Shown in pieces: positions 24,809 to 34,073 of a stretch of 64,000 bases of DNA. Both the position numbers and the translations under genes were made by a program. Source of the DNA: Sarcodiotheca gaudichaudii (Eukaryota > Rhodophyta > Florideophyceae > Gigartinales > Solieriaceae); NCBI GenBank assembly GCA_032355985.1, contig JAUKVZ010000008.1, positions 1 through 64,000 on the forward strand, given 5' to 3'. The first letter of the stretch is position 1, and every line of letters begins with the position of its first letter. The notes under the pieces were generated by a model, which worked only from the letters and a program-made list of their open reading frames with translations, was not told the DNA's origin and did not search any database.

Positions 24809-25927
24809 ATGACGAATCCTTCGGTGTCCAGCTCGAGCGTTTTCGATTTGGGATCTCCTAGGTCTGACACGAGCGCGATCCGCAGAGGCGAAAGCGAGTT
24901 TGATTGGCTCAATCGTTGTGGCAAGGATCGATGCGAACTTGCTCGCCGTCGGATCAATGAGATGTTCGATGAATTGCCGGAGTCGGTCCGACACGAGTAC
25001 AGAAAACGCTTAACGAGTAAGCGGCGTCACAACTTTGATTCGGCAATTCTTGAATTGGTTCTGCATCGGCTGTTTAGGTCTCTCGGGACGACCGTGGAGT
25101 TTCCGGTTCCGGAATCTGGAAAAAGCACTCCTGAGTTTATTGTCTCCTTTAGTGACGGCGAGAGCGTTGCTGTTGAAGCACACAATCTGATGCCTCCGGA
25201 AGACCAATCTAGCGCAGACGAAGAGTCTTTTCATGTGCTTGAAGAAGTCCAGAAGCGTGTTCGAGAGCGCGGTTTTAGATTTGATGTTCTGATTGAACGG
25301 AGCACTTCTCGGTCATTGCCAGCACGTTGGATGGCGCAAGAGCTAGACGAGTACGTGCGTGAATGTAGGGCGAACCCGTCTTGTGAATGCGACACCCTAG
25401 AGCTTGAGCGTGAAGGTTGGCGTCTGGCGATTGATGTCGCATTCCTCGACAACGAAGATGCGAATCCGTTCTATTCCCGATATGGGGCATACGACAAGAT
25501 TACACCGGACAGAATCGTTAAAGCGGTACACCGCAAGCGTCGACAGCACCGGCACGTCGAATTGGATCAGATAATCGTGCTCGGTAGTTCTCACTATCCG
25601 GATGAACCGAGCGATGAGGACATTCGCATTGCAATCTGGGGTCCAATTAAGGTCGGTATGGAATCCGATCTAGTTGGCCGAAGTCGAGATGGATTGTTCA
25701 CCAACAGGTGGCGTCCATTGAGCCAGAGAATTGTCGGTGTGCTTTTTTTACGGCAGTGCTTTGCTCACTGCCTTGAATCGTGGAATGGCATCTACAGCGA
25801 AAATCCGTTGAGTGCTCGGAAACTGAGTCCAGTAAGATTTCCGCTGACAACCATGCGTGATGATGGAATGGGACTGCGTGTCGATTCTGGCAGGCCATTG
25901 CCCTTACTACTTGGATTTGGTGATTGA
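24809..25927 (+). CDS. Putative PD-(D/E)XK nuclease-fold protein
   Basis: 372 residues. The middle shows the layout of a nuclease-like family. A helix with Glu (FDSAILELVLHRLFRSLG) is followed by TPEFIVSF and then SVAVEAHNL, equivalent to the D/E-x(n)-E-x-K strand pair, although the Lys position is His here. A second part has IDVAFLDNEDANPFYSRYGA, DRIVKAVHRKRRQH and a strand DQIIVLGSSHYP. I have not seen a partner methyltransferase, so it is not a plain restriction enzyme. Codon use is clearly A+T-richer than lepA, which ends 21 bases upstream, so it was probably acquired. A standalone defence or DNA-repair role is inference. Confidence 0.6.
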   Translation: MTNPSVSSSSVFDLGSPRSDTSAIRRGESEFDWLNRCGKDRCELARRRINEMFDELPESVRHEYRKRLTSKRRHNFDSAILELVLHRLFRSLGTTVEFPVPESGKSTPEFIVSFSDGESVAVEAHNLMPPEDQSSADEESFHVLEEVQKRVRERGFRFDVLIERSTSRSLPARWMAQELDEYVRECRANPSCECDTLELEREGWRLAIDVAFLDNEDANPFYSRYGAYDKITPDRIVKAVHRKRRQHRHVELDQIIVLGSSHYPDEPSDEDIRIAIWGPIKVGMESDLVGRSRDGLFTNRWRPLSQRIVGVLFLRQCFAHCLESWNGIYSENPLSARKLSPVRFPLTTMRDDGMGLRVDSGRPLPLLLGFGD

Positions 25928-25944
25928 GTTCGAGTGGTCGCGTT

Positions 25945-26487
25945 TTACTTCACGCGCGTATAGATCGCGTGTCTGATGTTCTGCCAGGTTTCGCCTTCAT
26001 CGGATGAGAAGTACAGATCGGTTGTGAAGCTGTCTTCGGTGATGTTTGAGAAGACGTGACGGAAGTCGGCCATGCCGCCGGCTGTCATCATGTTCCATTC
26101 GCCGATGAAGGCGCCTTCTTCCGTGTGGCAGTCGATGAAGAGGAAGAAGCCGAAGGTGTCGGTCCAACTCTGGCGCCACTGATTGATGTCCGCAGCGTAG
26201 GCGGCCATGGATGAGCCGGTGAAGGTTGCTTCGCCGACTTTGCCTTCGACTTCGGCACAGATGACGCGATCGTGCTTCTTTGTGACGACGGCGCGGCCGC
26301 TGCCCTGGGGGAATGAGTATTCCCACCGGCCGATGTAGAAGTCGAAGGCCTGTTCGGCGGGGAGGGCGGATGGATCGATGAAGTTGGAGGCTTCGTCGTC
26401 CGTCGCCTCAGGTCCGGCGCCGAGCGTGAGGGGCAGAGCGGCGCACGTGATGAGGGCGAGCGCGGCGCGCGAGCGGATGGTGAGCAT
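25945..26487 (-). CDS. Secreted DUF1579-like protein
   Basis: 180 residues from MLTIRSRAALALITCAALPL, a signal peptide ending near GAG. The frame continues upstream, but GAGG stands before this ATG. The mature part begins with FDFYIGRWEYSFP, the GxW start typical of DUF1579-type beta-barrels, then GFFLFIDCHTEEGAFIGEWN and YFSSDEGETW. It is probably a small periplasmic lipocalin-like barrel that binds an unknown ligand. It converges with the nuclease-like gene, 17 bases away, and faces the TPR gene across a short divergent spacer. Confidence 0.7.
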   Translation of the reverse strand: MLTIRSRAALALITCAALPLTLGAGPEATDDEASNFIDPSALPAEQAFDFYIGRWEYSFPQGSGRAVVTKKHDRVICAEVEGKVGEATFTGSSMAAYAADINQWRQSWTDTFGFFLFIDCHTEEGAFIGEWNMMTAGGMADFRHVFSNITEDSFTTDLYFSSDEGETWQNIRHAIYTRVK

Positions 26488-26599
26488 GATGTGATCCTCG
26501 CAAAGGGGTTGCCGCCAAAGGGCGCAGGCGGGCGCTCTTCTATATAGGTGGGGCGTTCCCGGGTTGCCTTTGGGACGCCGGCGCCGGATGCTGCGCGGC

Positions 26600-26908
26600 A
26601 TGAGCCGCATACCTCAGCTTGAGAAACTGCTTTCGGTCGATCCCACGGATGCTGATGTGATGTACATGCTTGCGCAGGAGCATGTGAATCAGGGGGATCT
26701 GGCGGGGGCTGTCACCTGGTTTGACAAGTGCATTGCGCAGGATGGCGTGTACGCGTATGCGTATTACCACAAGGCGAAGGCGCTGGAGGGGCTTGGGGAG
26801 ATGGAGCAGGCGACGGACACCCTTCGGCTGGGGCTGGAGCAGGCGAAGTCGACGGGTGATGCGAAGGCGATCGGGGAGATCGAGGAGTATCTCAATCAGA
26901 TCGGATAG
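26600..26908 (+). CDS. Small TPR protein
   Basis: 102 residues from MSRIPQLEKLLSVDPTDADV. Two to three tetratricopeptide units fill the protein: VMYMLAQEHVNQGDLAGAVT, AYYHKAKALEGLGEMEQATD, and a final helix pair. The Gly and Ala spacing fits TPR packing for protein-protein contact. No signal peptide is present, so it is cytoplasmic. A start 12 codons earlier is possible but basic and less likely. It converges with the CapA-like gene, whose stop is 6 bases away. Confidence 0.75.
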   Translation: MSRIPQLEKLLSVDPTDADVMYMLAQEHVNQGDLAGAVTWFDKCIAQDGVYAYAYYHKAKALEGLGEMEQATDTLRLGLEQAKSTGDAKAIGEIEEYLNQIG

Positions 26909-26914
26909 CGCCGC

Positions 26915-28117
26915 TTAGCGCGAGGCGTCTGCGCCGGCACTTTGCGCGATGGGCTTGCGCAGAGCTTCGATGCTGATCTTCCAGCCGAGTTCATCCTGCT
27001 GGGGTCGGATGTTGCGCGCGAGGTTCTCGTCGGTGGCTTTGCTGACGACATCCGTGATGGCGACGAGGGCTTCGAACTGGTCGGCGGGCCTGGGCTGGTA
27101 GTTGGTTTTGAGGTTGTCGCTGAGGATCGGGTAGAGATCCATCATGGCGACGATTTCGTCATGTTCTTTGGTGAGTGTGAGGCGAGCGACGAAGCTGTAC
27201 GGCGTGCAGCCGTCGATCTTGTAGCGGCCGGGCGAATGGAAGACGAAGTTGCCGAGGCCGTAGACGACGAGGTTGTCGCCCATGCGATCGACTTCCTGAA
27301 GCATGTGGCCGCCGTGGCCAATGACGATGTCACATCCGGCGTCGATGAGTGACTGGGCGACGCCCTTTTGATGTTCGTTTGCCCACTGATAGTTTGCGCC
27401 CCAGTGGGGGTAGGCGATGATGATGGCGTCGGGATGCGCCTTGCGTGCGGCAAGGGCTTGTTCTGCCGCGAGGTCGGCGTTCCAGGGATTGACGCCGCTG
27501 CGTGTGTCTTCGGCGTAGAAGCCGTACTGGAACTGATAGCGGAGGCGATGTTCGAAACCGGCGAGGATTACGATTGTCTGTTCGGTGTCGCCGAGGGTGA
27601 TGTTGAACGTGTAGGGCTTTGCCGCGGCTGCGAGGTTTTCGCCGGCGCCGAAGTAGGCGATGTTCGCATCATCGAGCGCTTCGATGGTGTCTTCGAGGCC
27701 TTCGGCGCCGAAGTCGAGCGTGTGATTATTGGCGAGTGAGACTGCATCGACGCCGAGGCCTACGAGCACGGGCGGCGCATGATCGACGCGCGCGCTGTGG
27801 AGGTACTTCTTCTCGCGGCTGAGCGGAGAGGACTGACGATCTGTAATCGCGGTTTCAAGGTTGACGATGAGTGTGTCGCTGCCGGCGACGAGGGGGCGGA
27901 CTTTTTCGAAGCCGTAGTCATAGCCTCGTGATTCGAGGATGTGGACACCGGGTTTTTCGAGATCGTGGCACTCGTAGAACTCGCCGAAGCCGGTGTCGCC
28001 GCAGAAAGTGATGGTGTAGGACTCCTGCGCGTCATGCGGTTCGGCGTGCATCGTGGCGGAGCATGCGCCGAGGATGGCAAGGCTGAGGAGCGTGCGAGCT
28101 GCGGGAATGCTTGGCAT
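26915..28117 (-). CDS. CapA-family secreted metallophosphoesterase
   Basis: 400 residues with a signal peptide (MPSIPAARTLLSLAILGACS). The CapA/PgsA-type domain has all its marks: ITFCGDTGFGE, VNLETAITDR, GVDAVSLANNHTLDFGAEGL, ILAGFEHR in place of the usual strand, AYPHWGANYQ and VIGHGGHMLQEVDRM, then VVYGLGNFVFHS. The Asp, Glu, Asn-His and His residues form the two-metal site of the calcineurin-like fold. Family members take part in making or anchoring poly-gamma-glutamate or other surface polymers, but many planctomycete members have no known substrate. It is divergent from the large dockerin protein, 39 bases between starts. Confidence 0.88.
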   Translation of the reverse strand: MPSIPAARTLLSLAILGACSATMHAEPHDAQESYTITFCGDTGFGEFYECHDLEKPGVHILESRGYDYGFEKVRPLVAGSDTLIVNLETAITDRQSSPLSREKKYLHSARVDHAPPVLVGLGVDAVSLANNHTLDFGAEGLEDTIEALDDANIAYFGAGENLAAAAKPYTFNITLGDTEQTIVILAGFEHRLRYQFQYGFYAEDTRSGVNPWNADLAAEQALAARKAHPDAIIIAYPHWGANYQWANEHQKGVAQSLIDAGCDIVIGHGGHMLQEVDRMGDNLVVYGLGNFVFHSPGRYKIDGCTPYSFVARLTLTKEHDEIVAMMDLYPILSDNLKTNYQPRPADQFEALVAITDVVSKATDENLARNIRPQQDELGWKISIEALRKPIAQSAGADASR

Positions 28118-28156
28118 GTCTGATAGACTCTCAGAAGCAGTGGTATTGCGCGTCCG

Positions 28157-30907
28157 ATGATGATGGTGTCAGGCGCGGTGAGTGACATGAAGGTGAGCGG
28201 AACACGAATGATGCCGAATGGGTTGCTGGCGCTTGGTTTTGTCGCTCTTGCCGCTGCGGTCGGATCGCAGACGGGCGTTGTGCTCGATGCGCTCGGCATT
28301 GGGCGGGGCGAAGAGACGGAACGTCCCCCGCTTATCGACGATTATGTGGGCCCTCTTGATGTTGTCGGGATCAATGTCTCGAAGCACAGATCGTTCCAGA
28401 CCAATTATCCCTTCGTCAACATCATGCGGCAGGCGGATTCGTGGCGTTCGACGAATGCGGGCGGCGGCGGGTTTGACACGGGGTTTGCGGCCCGGATGGC
28501 GAATCTGGGTCTGATGGATGCGGATGGATATCCGCTGCATCTGCCGGTGCAGCCGTCGGATTTTCCTTCGATCGCGCTTTCGGATGTTGCGATTGTCGGC
28601 GGCGTGGACATCTTCGGCGAGGCTTCGGGGTCGTATGCAATCGTGCAGGCGCCGGGGCATGGGTACAGCTATCAGTTCGGTGAGCGCATCGAGCTGATTG
28701 ATGGGGGCGGCTCGTCGATGGGGCTCTTTGACATCACAAGCGCCGAGGCGGATGTGATCGAGATCCGGGCGCCGGGGATGGCGTCGATGTCGGGCATTGA
28801 TGCGATTGTGAATCCGGCGCCGGATGTGGCGCAGGCGCTGAATACAGGGATCTTTGCAAGCAACGGGCAGACGTATCACGAAGGTCGGTATGTGCTGCTG
28901 CACGATGGCGTCGGGACGTTCAGCTTTGATGCGGGCGCGACGCTGAACGAGGCGCTGTCGACGCCGGGGCGGCTGGTGATCGATCTTGTGCATCATGACA
29001 ACGGTCTGCGTTTCACAATCGAGACATCGCAGCAGGGCGATCATGTGCGAAACATTCGCATCATGGAGGAGTCCTTCGAGCAGATTGCGGCGCCTTTGCT
29101 GCCGGTCTTTCATCCGGATTACATCGCGCTGATGACGGATCTTGAGGGGCCGATCCGTGTGATGGACTGGGTGGAATCGAATCTGCAGCAGCAGGTGCAT
29201 TGGAGCGATCGGCGGCTGCCTTCGCGGTATACGCAGGCGCTTGAGGTGACGGGCGCGACGCAGGGTGTGGCGTGGGAGCTGTGTGTTGATCTGGCGAATG
29301 AGACGCAGCGGGATCTGTGGATCTGCGTGCCTCATCGGGCGACGCCGGCGTATATCCAGGAGTTGGCGGCGCTGATTGAAGGGCGGCTGGATCCTTCATT
29401 GCGTGTGTGGGTTGAGTATTCGAATGAGGTGTGGAACGACGACTTTGCCGCGTGGCACTGGGTGGACTCGGGTCAAATTCGCCGGCATACGGATCCGCGG
29501 GCGAATACGTATGACCCGGATCTGACGTGGCAGGGAAATATTCCTGAGGGGTATACATCGAAGAGTTTCAGTGCGCTCTTGCCGCATGGTCGGTATGGAG
29601 CATTCGCTTCGCGCGTGTTTTCGATCTTCGAGGATGTGTTCGGCGCGGAGGCGATGGGGCTGGATGGTCGGGTGGTGCGCGTGCTCGCCGGGCATATGTC
29701 GCGGCCGGAGCGATTTGATGAGGCGATTCCGGAATGTCCGGAGTTCGATGTGGCTTCGATCGCGTGTTATTTCAGTCCGGTGTCGCAGGATCAGGAGGCG
29801 CTTGCTGATCTTGGCGCGCTGGTGACGGCTGATGATGTGTATGAGGCGATCAGCGCGCGACGGATGCCGCGTCAGAAAGGGAAGATGGACGGGCAGGTGA
29901 AGGCGCTTGCGCGGAACGGCAAGGGGAATGTGCCGATCATCGCGTATGAGGGCGGGCAGGCGCTGGATGCGCCGAACAATGCGCCGGCCTTGCATCAGGT
30001 GTATCTGCAGATGCAGCGGGATCCTGCGCTGGCGGCGATGTATGTGGAGATGATTCGTTCGTTTCAGGCGCTGGGGCTGGATGGGCTGGTGGCGTACAAC
30101 CTGGATTCGGGCAAATGGACGAATGGATTCTGGGGACATCTGCAGGGATCGTTTGATGATCCGGACACTTCGCAGAAGTGGGGGGCGCTGCGAACGCTGG
30201 AGCGCGGAAATTTCACGAATGGATTGCACATGGCGCAGGTGATTGCGCAAGGCGCCGGCGCGGGGGCGGCATGGGATCAGCCCGCTCAGGCGGGCGCGGC
30301 GAATGGGCTGTATGCGGAAGTGATGCTCAATGATGCGCAGCCGGCGTCGGCGCCGCTGCGGCTGGCGGAGTTCGGCAAGGATGGCAATCCGGGGATTGAT
30401 CTTGCCGGCGCCGGGGAGATCGCAGGCGCGATTGTGCGCGTGCAGGGATGGGCGACGGGCGCGGGCGCGAGGGTGACTGAGATACGGCTGGGCGTGGGAG
30501 CGACGACGATCGCGCTTGTGCCGGTCGAGGATCATGCGTTCGGGGCGCTGGAGCGGACGTTTGATCTGGGCGAGCATGATGTGCTTGCAGGCGCGGGGCT
30601 GACGATTGCTGATGCGCTGTCGCCAGAGTTTTTCGTAGAGATCGAGTGTGCGCGGGATGGGGCGGGGGATGTTGAGCTGCGCATCGATCATGTGGCGCTT
30701 GCGCTCTTTACGGCGACGCCGACGGCGCCTGTTGCGACATGCCCGGGCGATATGAATGGGGACGGGCAGGTGGGGGCGGCGGATCTTGCTGAGGTTCTTT
30801 CGGCGTGGGGCGCGAAGGGGCCGGCGGGTGATTTCAACGGCAGCGGCGTCGTTGATGCGGGTGACATTGCGCAGGTTCTCGGTCGTTGGGGGCCCTGCCT
30901 GCCGTAG
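28157..30907 (+). CDS. Secreted glycoside-hydrolase-like protein with dockerin doublet
   Basis: 916 residues with an N-terminal hydrophobic signal (LLALGFVALAAAV). The centre, residues about 325-650, looks like a clan-A (beta/alpha)8 hydrolase: LWICVPHRATPAYI, then VWVEYSNEVWND with the Asn-Glu acid/base pair, and later IIAYEGGQAL as candidate for the nucleophile Glu strand. The N-terminal third is beta-rich. A jelly-roll-like region follows the barrel (about 710-880), and the protein ends in two dockerin-like repeats, MNGDGQVGAADLAEVLSAWG and FNGSGVVDAGDIAQVLGRWG, then PCLP. The substrate is unknown. The same barrel type occurs in planctomycete proteins described as cellulose-binding. An ATG at 28187 is an alternative start. 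Confidence 0.75.
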   Translation: MMMVSGAVSDMKVSGTRMMPNGLLALGFVALAAAVGSQTGVVLDALGIGRGEETERPPLIDDYVGPLDVVGINVSKHRSFQTNYPFVNIMRQADSWRSTNAGGGGFDTGFAARMANLGLMDADGYPLHLPVQPSDFPSIALSDVAIVGGVDIFGEASGSYAIVQAPGHGYSYQFGERIELIDGGGSSMGLFDITSAEADVIEIRAPGMASMSGIDAIVNPAPDVAQALNTGIFASNGQTYHEGRYVLLHDGVGTFSFDAGATLNEALSTPGRLVIDLVHHDNGLRFTIETSQQGDHVRNIRIMEESFEQIAAPLLPVFHPDYIALMTDLEGPIRVMDWVESNLQQQVHWSDRRLPSRYTQALEVTGATQGVAWELCVDLANETQRDLWICVPHRATPAYIQELAALIEGRLDPSLRVWVEYSNEVWNDDFAAWHWVDSGQIRRHTDPRANTYDPDLTWQGNIPEGYTSKSFSALLPHGRYGAFASRVFSIFEDVFGAEAMGLDGRVVRVLAGHMSRPERFDEAIPECPEFDVASIACYFSPVSQDQEALADLGALVTADDVYEAISARRMPRQKGKMDGQVKALARNGKGNVPIIAYEGGQALDAPNNAPALHQVYLQMQRDPALAAMYVEMIRSFQALGLDGLVAYNLDSGKWTNGFWGHLQGSFDDPDTSQKWGALRTLERGNFTNGLHMAQVIAQGAGAGAAWDQPAQAGAANGLYAEVMLNDAQPASAPLRLAEFGKDGNPGIDLAGAGEIAGAIVRVQGWATGAGARVTEIRLGVGATTIALVPVEDHAFGALERTFDLGEHDVLAGAGLTIADALSPEFFVEIECARDGAGDVELRIDHVALALFTATPTAPVATCPGDMNGDGQVGAADLAEVLSAWGAKGPAGDFNGSGVVDAGDIAQVLGRWGPCLP

Positions 30908-31151
30908 CGCGTGGGGCGGTTTTGATCCGATAAGAAGGCGATCTCGCTGTCGATCGACGTCCGAGTACGTCGTCCGGCTGTATTTCCGGGCGCCCCGGTT
31001 TCACTACAAAGCGCAACTCCTCCCTGACAGGATCAAATGCGAAAGAGTCGCCTCACCGGACATTCGTCAACGCCGATAGAGAAGGGAGACCTTTTGCGCG
31101 AAGCGCAGAGCGCGATGGGTCTCGACGCACAGCGAGCGGTTGTGTCCGGTT

Positions 31152-34064
31152 ATGTTCAAACGATGGCGCACATCTCGAGCGGAGTCCGCGCAGACGGGCC
31201 AGGCCCGGCGCGGCGGTTCGTGCGCGCACGCTCAGCGGCGTTCGGGGATGATGCGCTTCGAGGCGCTGGAGCCGCGGATCATGCTGAGCGCGGCGCTGGA
31301 TGTCGTCTTCATCGACTCGGCTCTTGAAGACATCGAACTGCTGCGTCAGGCGGCAGGCGATGAGGCCATGGTCATCGTGGCGGATGACAGACTTCAAGGC
31401 GCGAGCGATGCGATCGACCTGATCGTCAAGGAGCTTGGGCGACTTGATGCGCAGGCGCGTTCACTGACGATTCTTTCACATGGCGACGCCGGCGCATTGC
31501 ATATGGCGGGTGATGTCATCGATGCTGCGAATGCGCAGGAGGACGCCTGGGGCGCCTTGCGCTCGCATCTTTCGGACGATGCGAATCTTTACCTTTATGG
31601 ATGTGATGTTGCGCGCGGCGGGGGGCAGGCGCTGCTGGATGTGATTGCAAAGGCGACGGGCGCGGATGTGTTCGCTTCTGATGATGTGACGGGTGTCGGC
31701 GGGGACTGGGAGCTGGAGGCGGCTTCGACGGGCGATGAAGCGGAGCTGCGCGCCGGAGCGCGGGCGCCGCTGGCGCATGAGATTCTGGCGCGATATGCGT
31801 CGTCGCTGGCGGGTCCGATCACGACGAATGATGAAGCGGTGACGGATGAGGACACGTCGATCAGCGTCAGCGCTGGTGATGGTGTGCTCTCCAATGACAC
31901 GAATGATCCGGCGCTGGATCAAACGATCCCGGGCTATTCGCTTGATTATGACGCGGCGAAGGATGTTGACGGCAATGGCGTATGGGAAACGCTGATCGGG
32001 ACGTTTGACTTTGCGCTGCACGGCTCGGTGACGCGCAATGGAAGTCCCATGACGGAGCACTGGGGTCTGGGAGCGTCGTACGTTTTTACGGGCGCAGGCG
32101 GCGGGACGATGAACTCGCTCGAGTTCTTCCCGGGCAATCCGACGCAGAACGCCGTGACTTTCGAGATCTGGTTCCGGCCGGACGATGTGATGAATCAGTA
32201 TGTGCTGTTTGAATCCGGCGCGACGGGTGACGGCATATCACTGAGCATGGATGGCGACGAAGCGCACTTCAAAGTGAAGGACAGCGGCAACAATGCGCAG
32301 CTCAGCGGCGCCGGTGTGACGGATCAGGAGTTCAACCATCTTGTTGGCGTGCTCGATGTCGGCGGGCTGGGAGGCGCCAATGCAAACACGGATGTGTATC
32401 TGTACCTCAATGGAGAGCTGATTGACTCGGTCTTCGATGTCGCGGGACTCAATGACTGGGCTGGGAGCAATCCGACGGGCCTGGGCGTGGCCAACGGCGG
32501 CGTGAATTTTCCAAGTGGCGGCGCCTTCGTCGGCGAGATCGCGCGCTTCCGCATGTATGAAGGCGCCTTGACGGAGGAGCAGGTGCAGCAGAACTATGAT
32601 GCGATTCGCCTGGCGAACTATGGGCTGACCATCATTGATTTTGACAGCACGGGCGCTTCCGGCGAGTTTTCACTGGGTGAGACGGGCGGGTTCATTTACA
32701 ACCCGGTGGGTGCGCTGGATCATCTGAATGCGGGCGAGACAGCGATCGAGTCAGTGACGTATCGCGTGCAGGATTCGGCGGGAATGATCAGCACGGGGAC
32801 GCTGCATATCTCTGTCGTGGGCGCGAATGATGCGCCGCTTGCCGTGGGGCAGGATGATGTTGAGCTGCTGGAGGATGATCCCTCGCTTGCGCTTGATGTG
32901 CTTGGCGCTTTCAGTGATGTGGATGATGTGGAGCTTGCGCTTTCGCTGCTGGGGATCACGGGCGATGCATCGTTTGCGGCGTTTGAGCTGGATCCGGTGA
33001 CGGGTCTGCTGACGATCTCGCCTATGGCGAACGCCAGCGGATCCGTGGATATCGCGCTGCGGGCGACTGATGAGGCGGGGCTTTCGGCGGATGTGACATT
33101 CTCAGTGACGGTGGGCGCCGTCAATGATGCGCCGAGTGTGACGGCGCCGGATGCGGCGGAGACGGAGACGGATGTCATCTTCAGCGCGACTGATGGCACG
33201 GCGATCTCGATTGATGACATTGATGCAGCGCATGCGCTGGTGCGGCTGGATCTGATCGCCGAGGGCGGTGTGATCACGCTGGATGACATCGGCGGCGCCA
33301 TTCTGACGAAGGGCGACGGAACACAGGATGCGGAGATTCGTCTGGTTGGCACGCTGGAGGAGATCAACTTCGCGATCAACAATCTGCGATTCAGCCCGGA
33401 TACGGAAACGGCTGGATTGACGTTGATCGTGAATGATCTGGGCGCGGCGGGCGCCGGTGGGGAGCTGACGGCCAGCGCGTTTGTGAGCATTCGGTATGAG
33501 CCGGTTGAGATGGAGATGCGCAGTGAGGAAGCGGATGATCGGCGCGCGCGAGCGTATTTCGTCGTGATCGATTCGCCTCAGGCGCTGAAGTTGCTCGCTG
33601 ACCCGCCGGCGGCTGAGCCGCAGATTGTGCGCCTTCCGGCGGCGCTGATATCGCCGCTCGTTCCTGATGTCGACTATCCGGCGGGGTTCGGATTCCCAAG
33701 CCGCACGGCCGAGGCAAATCTGGATATCGATGAAGGCGAAGGCGGCCGGGCGCCGGAAGAACATGAGAACGGTCGCCCGAGGGAGCTTGCGGAGGTCGAG
33801 ACTGAGGAGGTCGCCGAAGGCCGTGCGCAGGATGCTGAAGGGGCGATTGAGAACGCGGCCGATGATGCGCCGGCGCTGACGGACGCCAGTGACGAGGATC
33901 TTCGATCTTCGACGACGGAGACGGATGGATTCGATCTGTTCCGTTCGATGGAGCGGCCGACCGATCCGGTGGCGCCGCAGGATGTTGCGGCGATCGCGCT
34001 GCTTCCATTGCTTGCGATGCGTCGTGTGCGGGAGGCATCGGATCGCAAGAATCGCGCTGCGTGA
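31152..34064 (+). CDS. LEPR-XLL surface protein with DUF4347, LamG-like and cadherin-like domains
   Basis: About 970 residues. The N-terminus holds FEALEPRIMLSAAL, the LEPR-XLL motif that marks planctomycete surface proteins with large beta-rich bodies. DUF4347 follows at about residues 50-190: SLTILSHGDAGALHMAG and LYLYGCDVARGG, a His and a Cys in caspase-like strands. A LamG/concanavalin-like jelly roll (about 290-485) includes FEIWFRPDDV and IARFRMYEGALTEEQVQQNY. Cadherin/VCBS-like repeats come next (ANDAPLAVGQDDVELLEDD, VNDAPSVTAP). The acidic C-terminus ends in a hydrophobic and basic segment (VAAIALLPLLAMRRVREA), possibly an anchor. The first start codon in this frame is a TTG at 31140, so the ATG at 31152 is preferred. 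Confidence 0.85.
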   Translation: MFKRWRTSRAESAQTGQARRGGSCAHAQRRSGMMRFEALEPRIMLSAALDVVFIDSALEDIELLRQAAGDEAMVIVADDRLQGASDAIDLIVKELGRLDAQARSLTILSHGDAGALHMAGDVIDAANAQEDAWGALRSHLSDDANLYLYGCDVARGGGQALLDVIAKATGADVFASDDVTGVGGDWELEAASTGDEAELRAGARAPLAHEILARYASSLAGPITTNDEAVTDEDTSISVSAGDGVLSNDTNDPALDQTIPGYSLDYDAAKDVDGNGVWETLIGTFDFALHGSVTRNGSPMTEHWGLGASYVFTGAGGGTMNSLEFFPGNPTQNAVTFEIWFRPDDVMNQYVLFESGATGDGISLSMDGDEAHFKVKDSGNNAQLSGAGVTDQEFNHLVGVLDVGGLGGANANTDVYLYLNGELIDSVFDVAGLNDWAGSNPTGLGVANGGVNFPSGGAFVGEIARFRMYEGALTEEQVQQNYDAIRLANYGLTIIDFDSTGASGEFSLGETGGFIYNPVGALDHLNAGETAIESVTYRVQDSAGMISTGTLHISVVGANDAPLAVGQDDVELLEDDPSLALDVLGAFSDVDDVELALSLLGITGDASFAAFELDPVTGLLTISPMANASGSVDIALRATDEAGLSADVTFSVTVGAVNDAPSVTAPDAAETETDVIFSATDGTAISIDDIDAAHALVRLDLIAEGGVITLDDIGGAILTKGDGTQDAEIRLVGTLEEINFAINNLRFSPDTETAGLTLIVNDLGAAGAGGELTASAFVSIRYEPVEMEMRSEEADDRRARAYFVVIDSPQALKLLADPPAAEPQIVRLPAALISPLVPDVDYPAGFGFPSRTAEANLDIDEGEGGRAPEEHENGRPRELAEVETEEVAEGRAQDAEGAIENAADDAPALTDASDEDLRSSTTETDGFDLFRSMERPTDPVAPQDVAAIALLPLLAMRRVREASDRKNRAA

Positions 34065-34073
34065 GCGTTCGGC

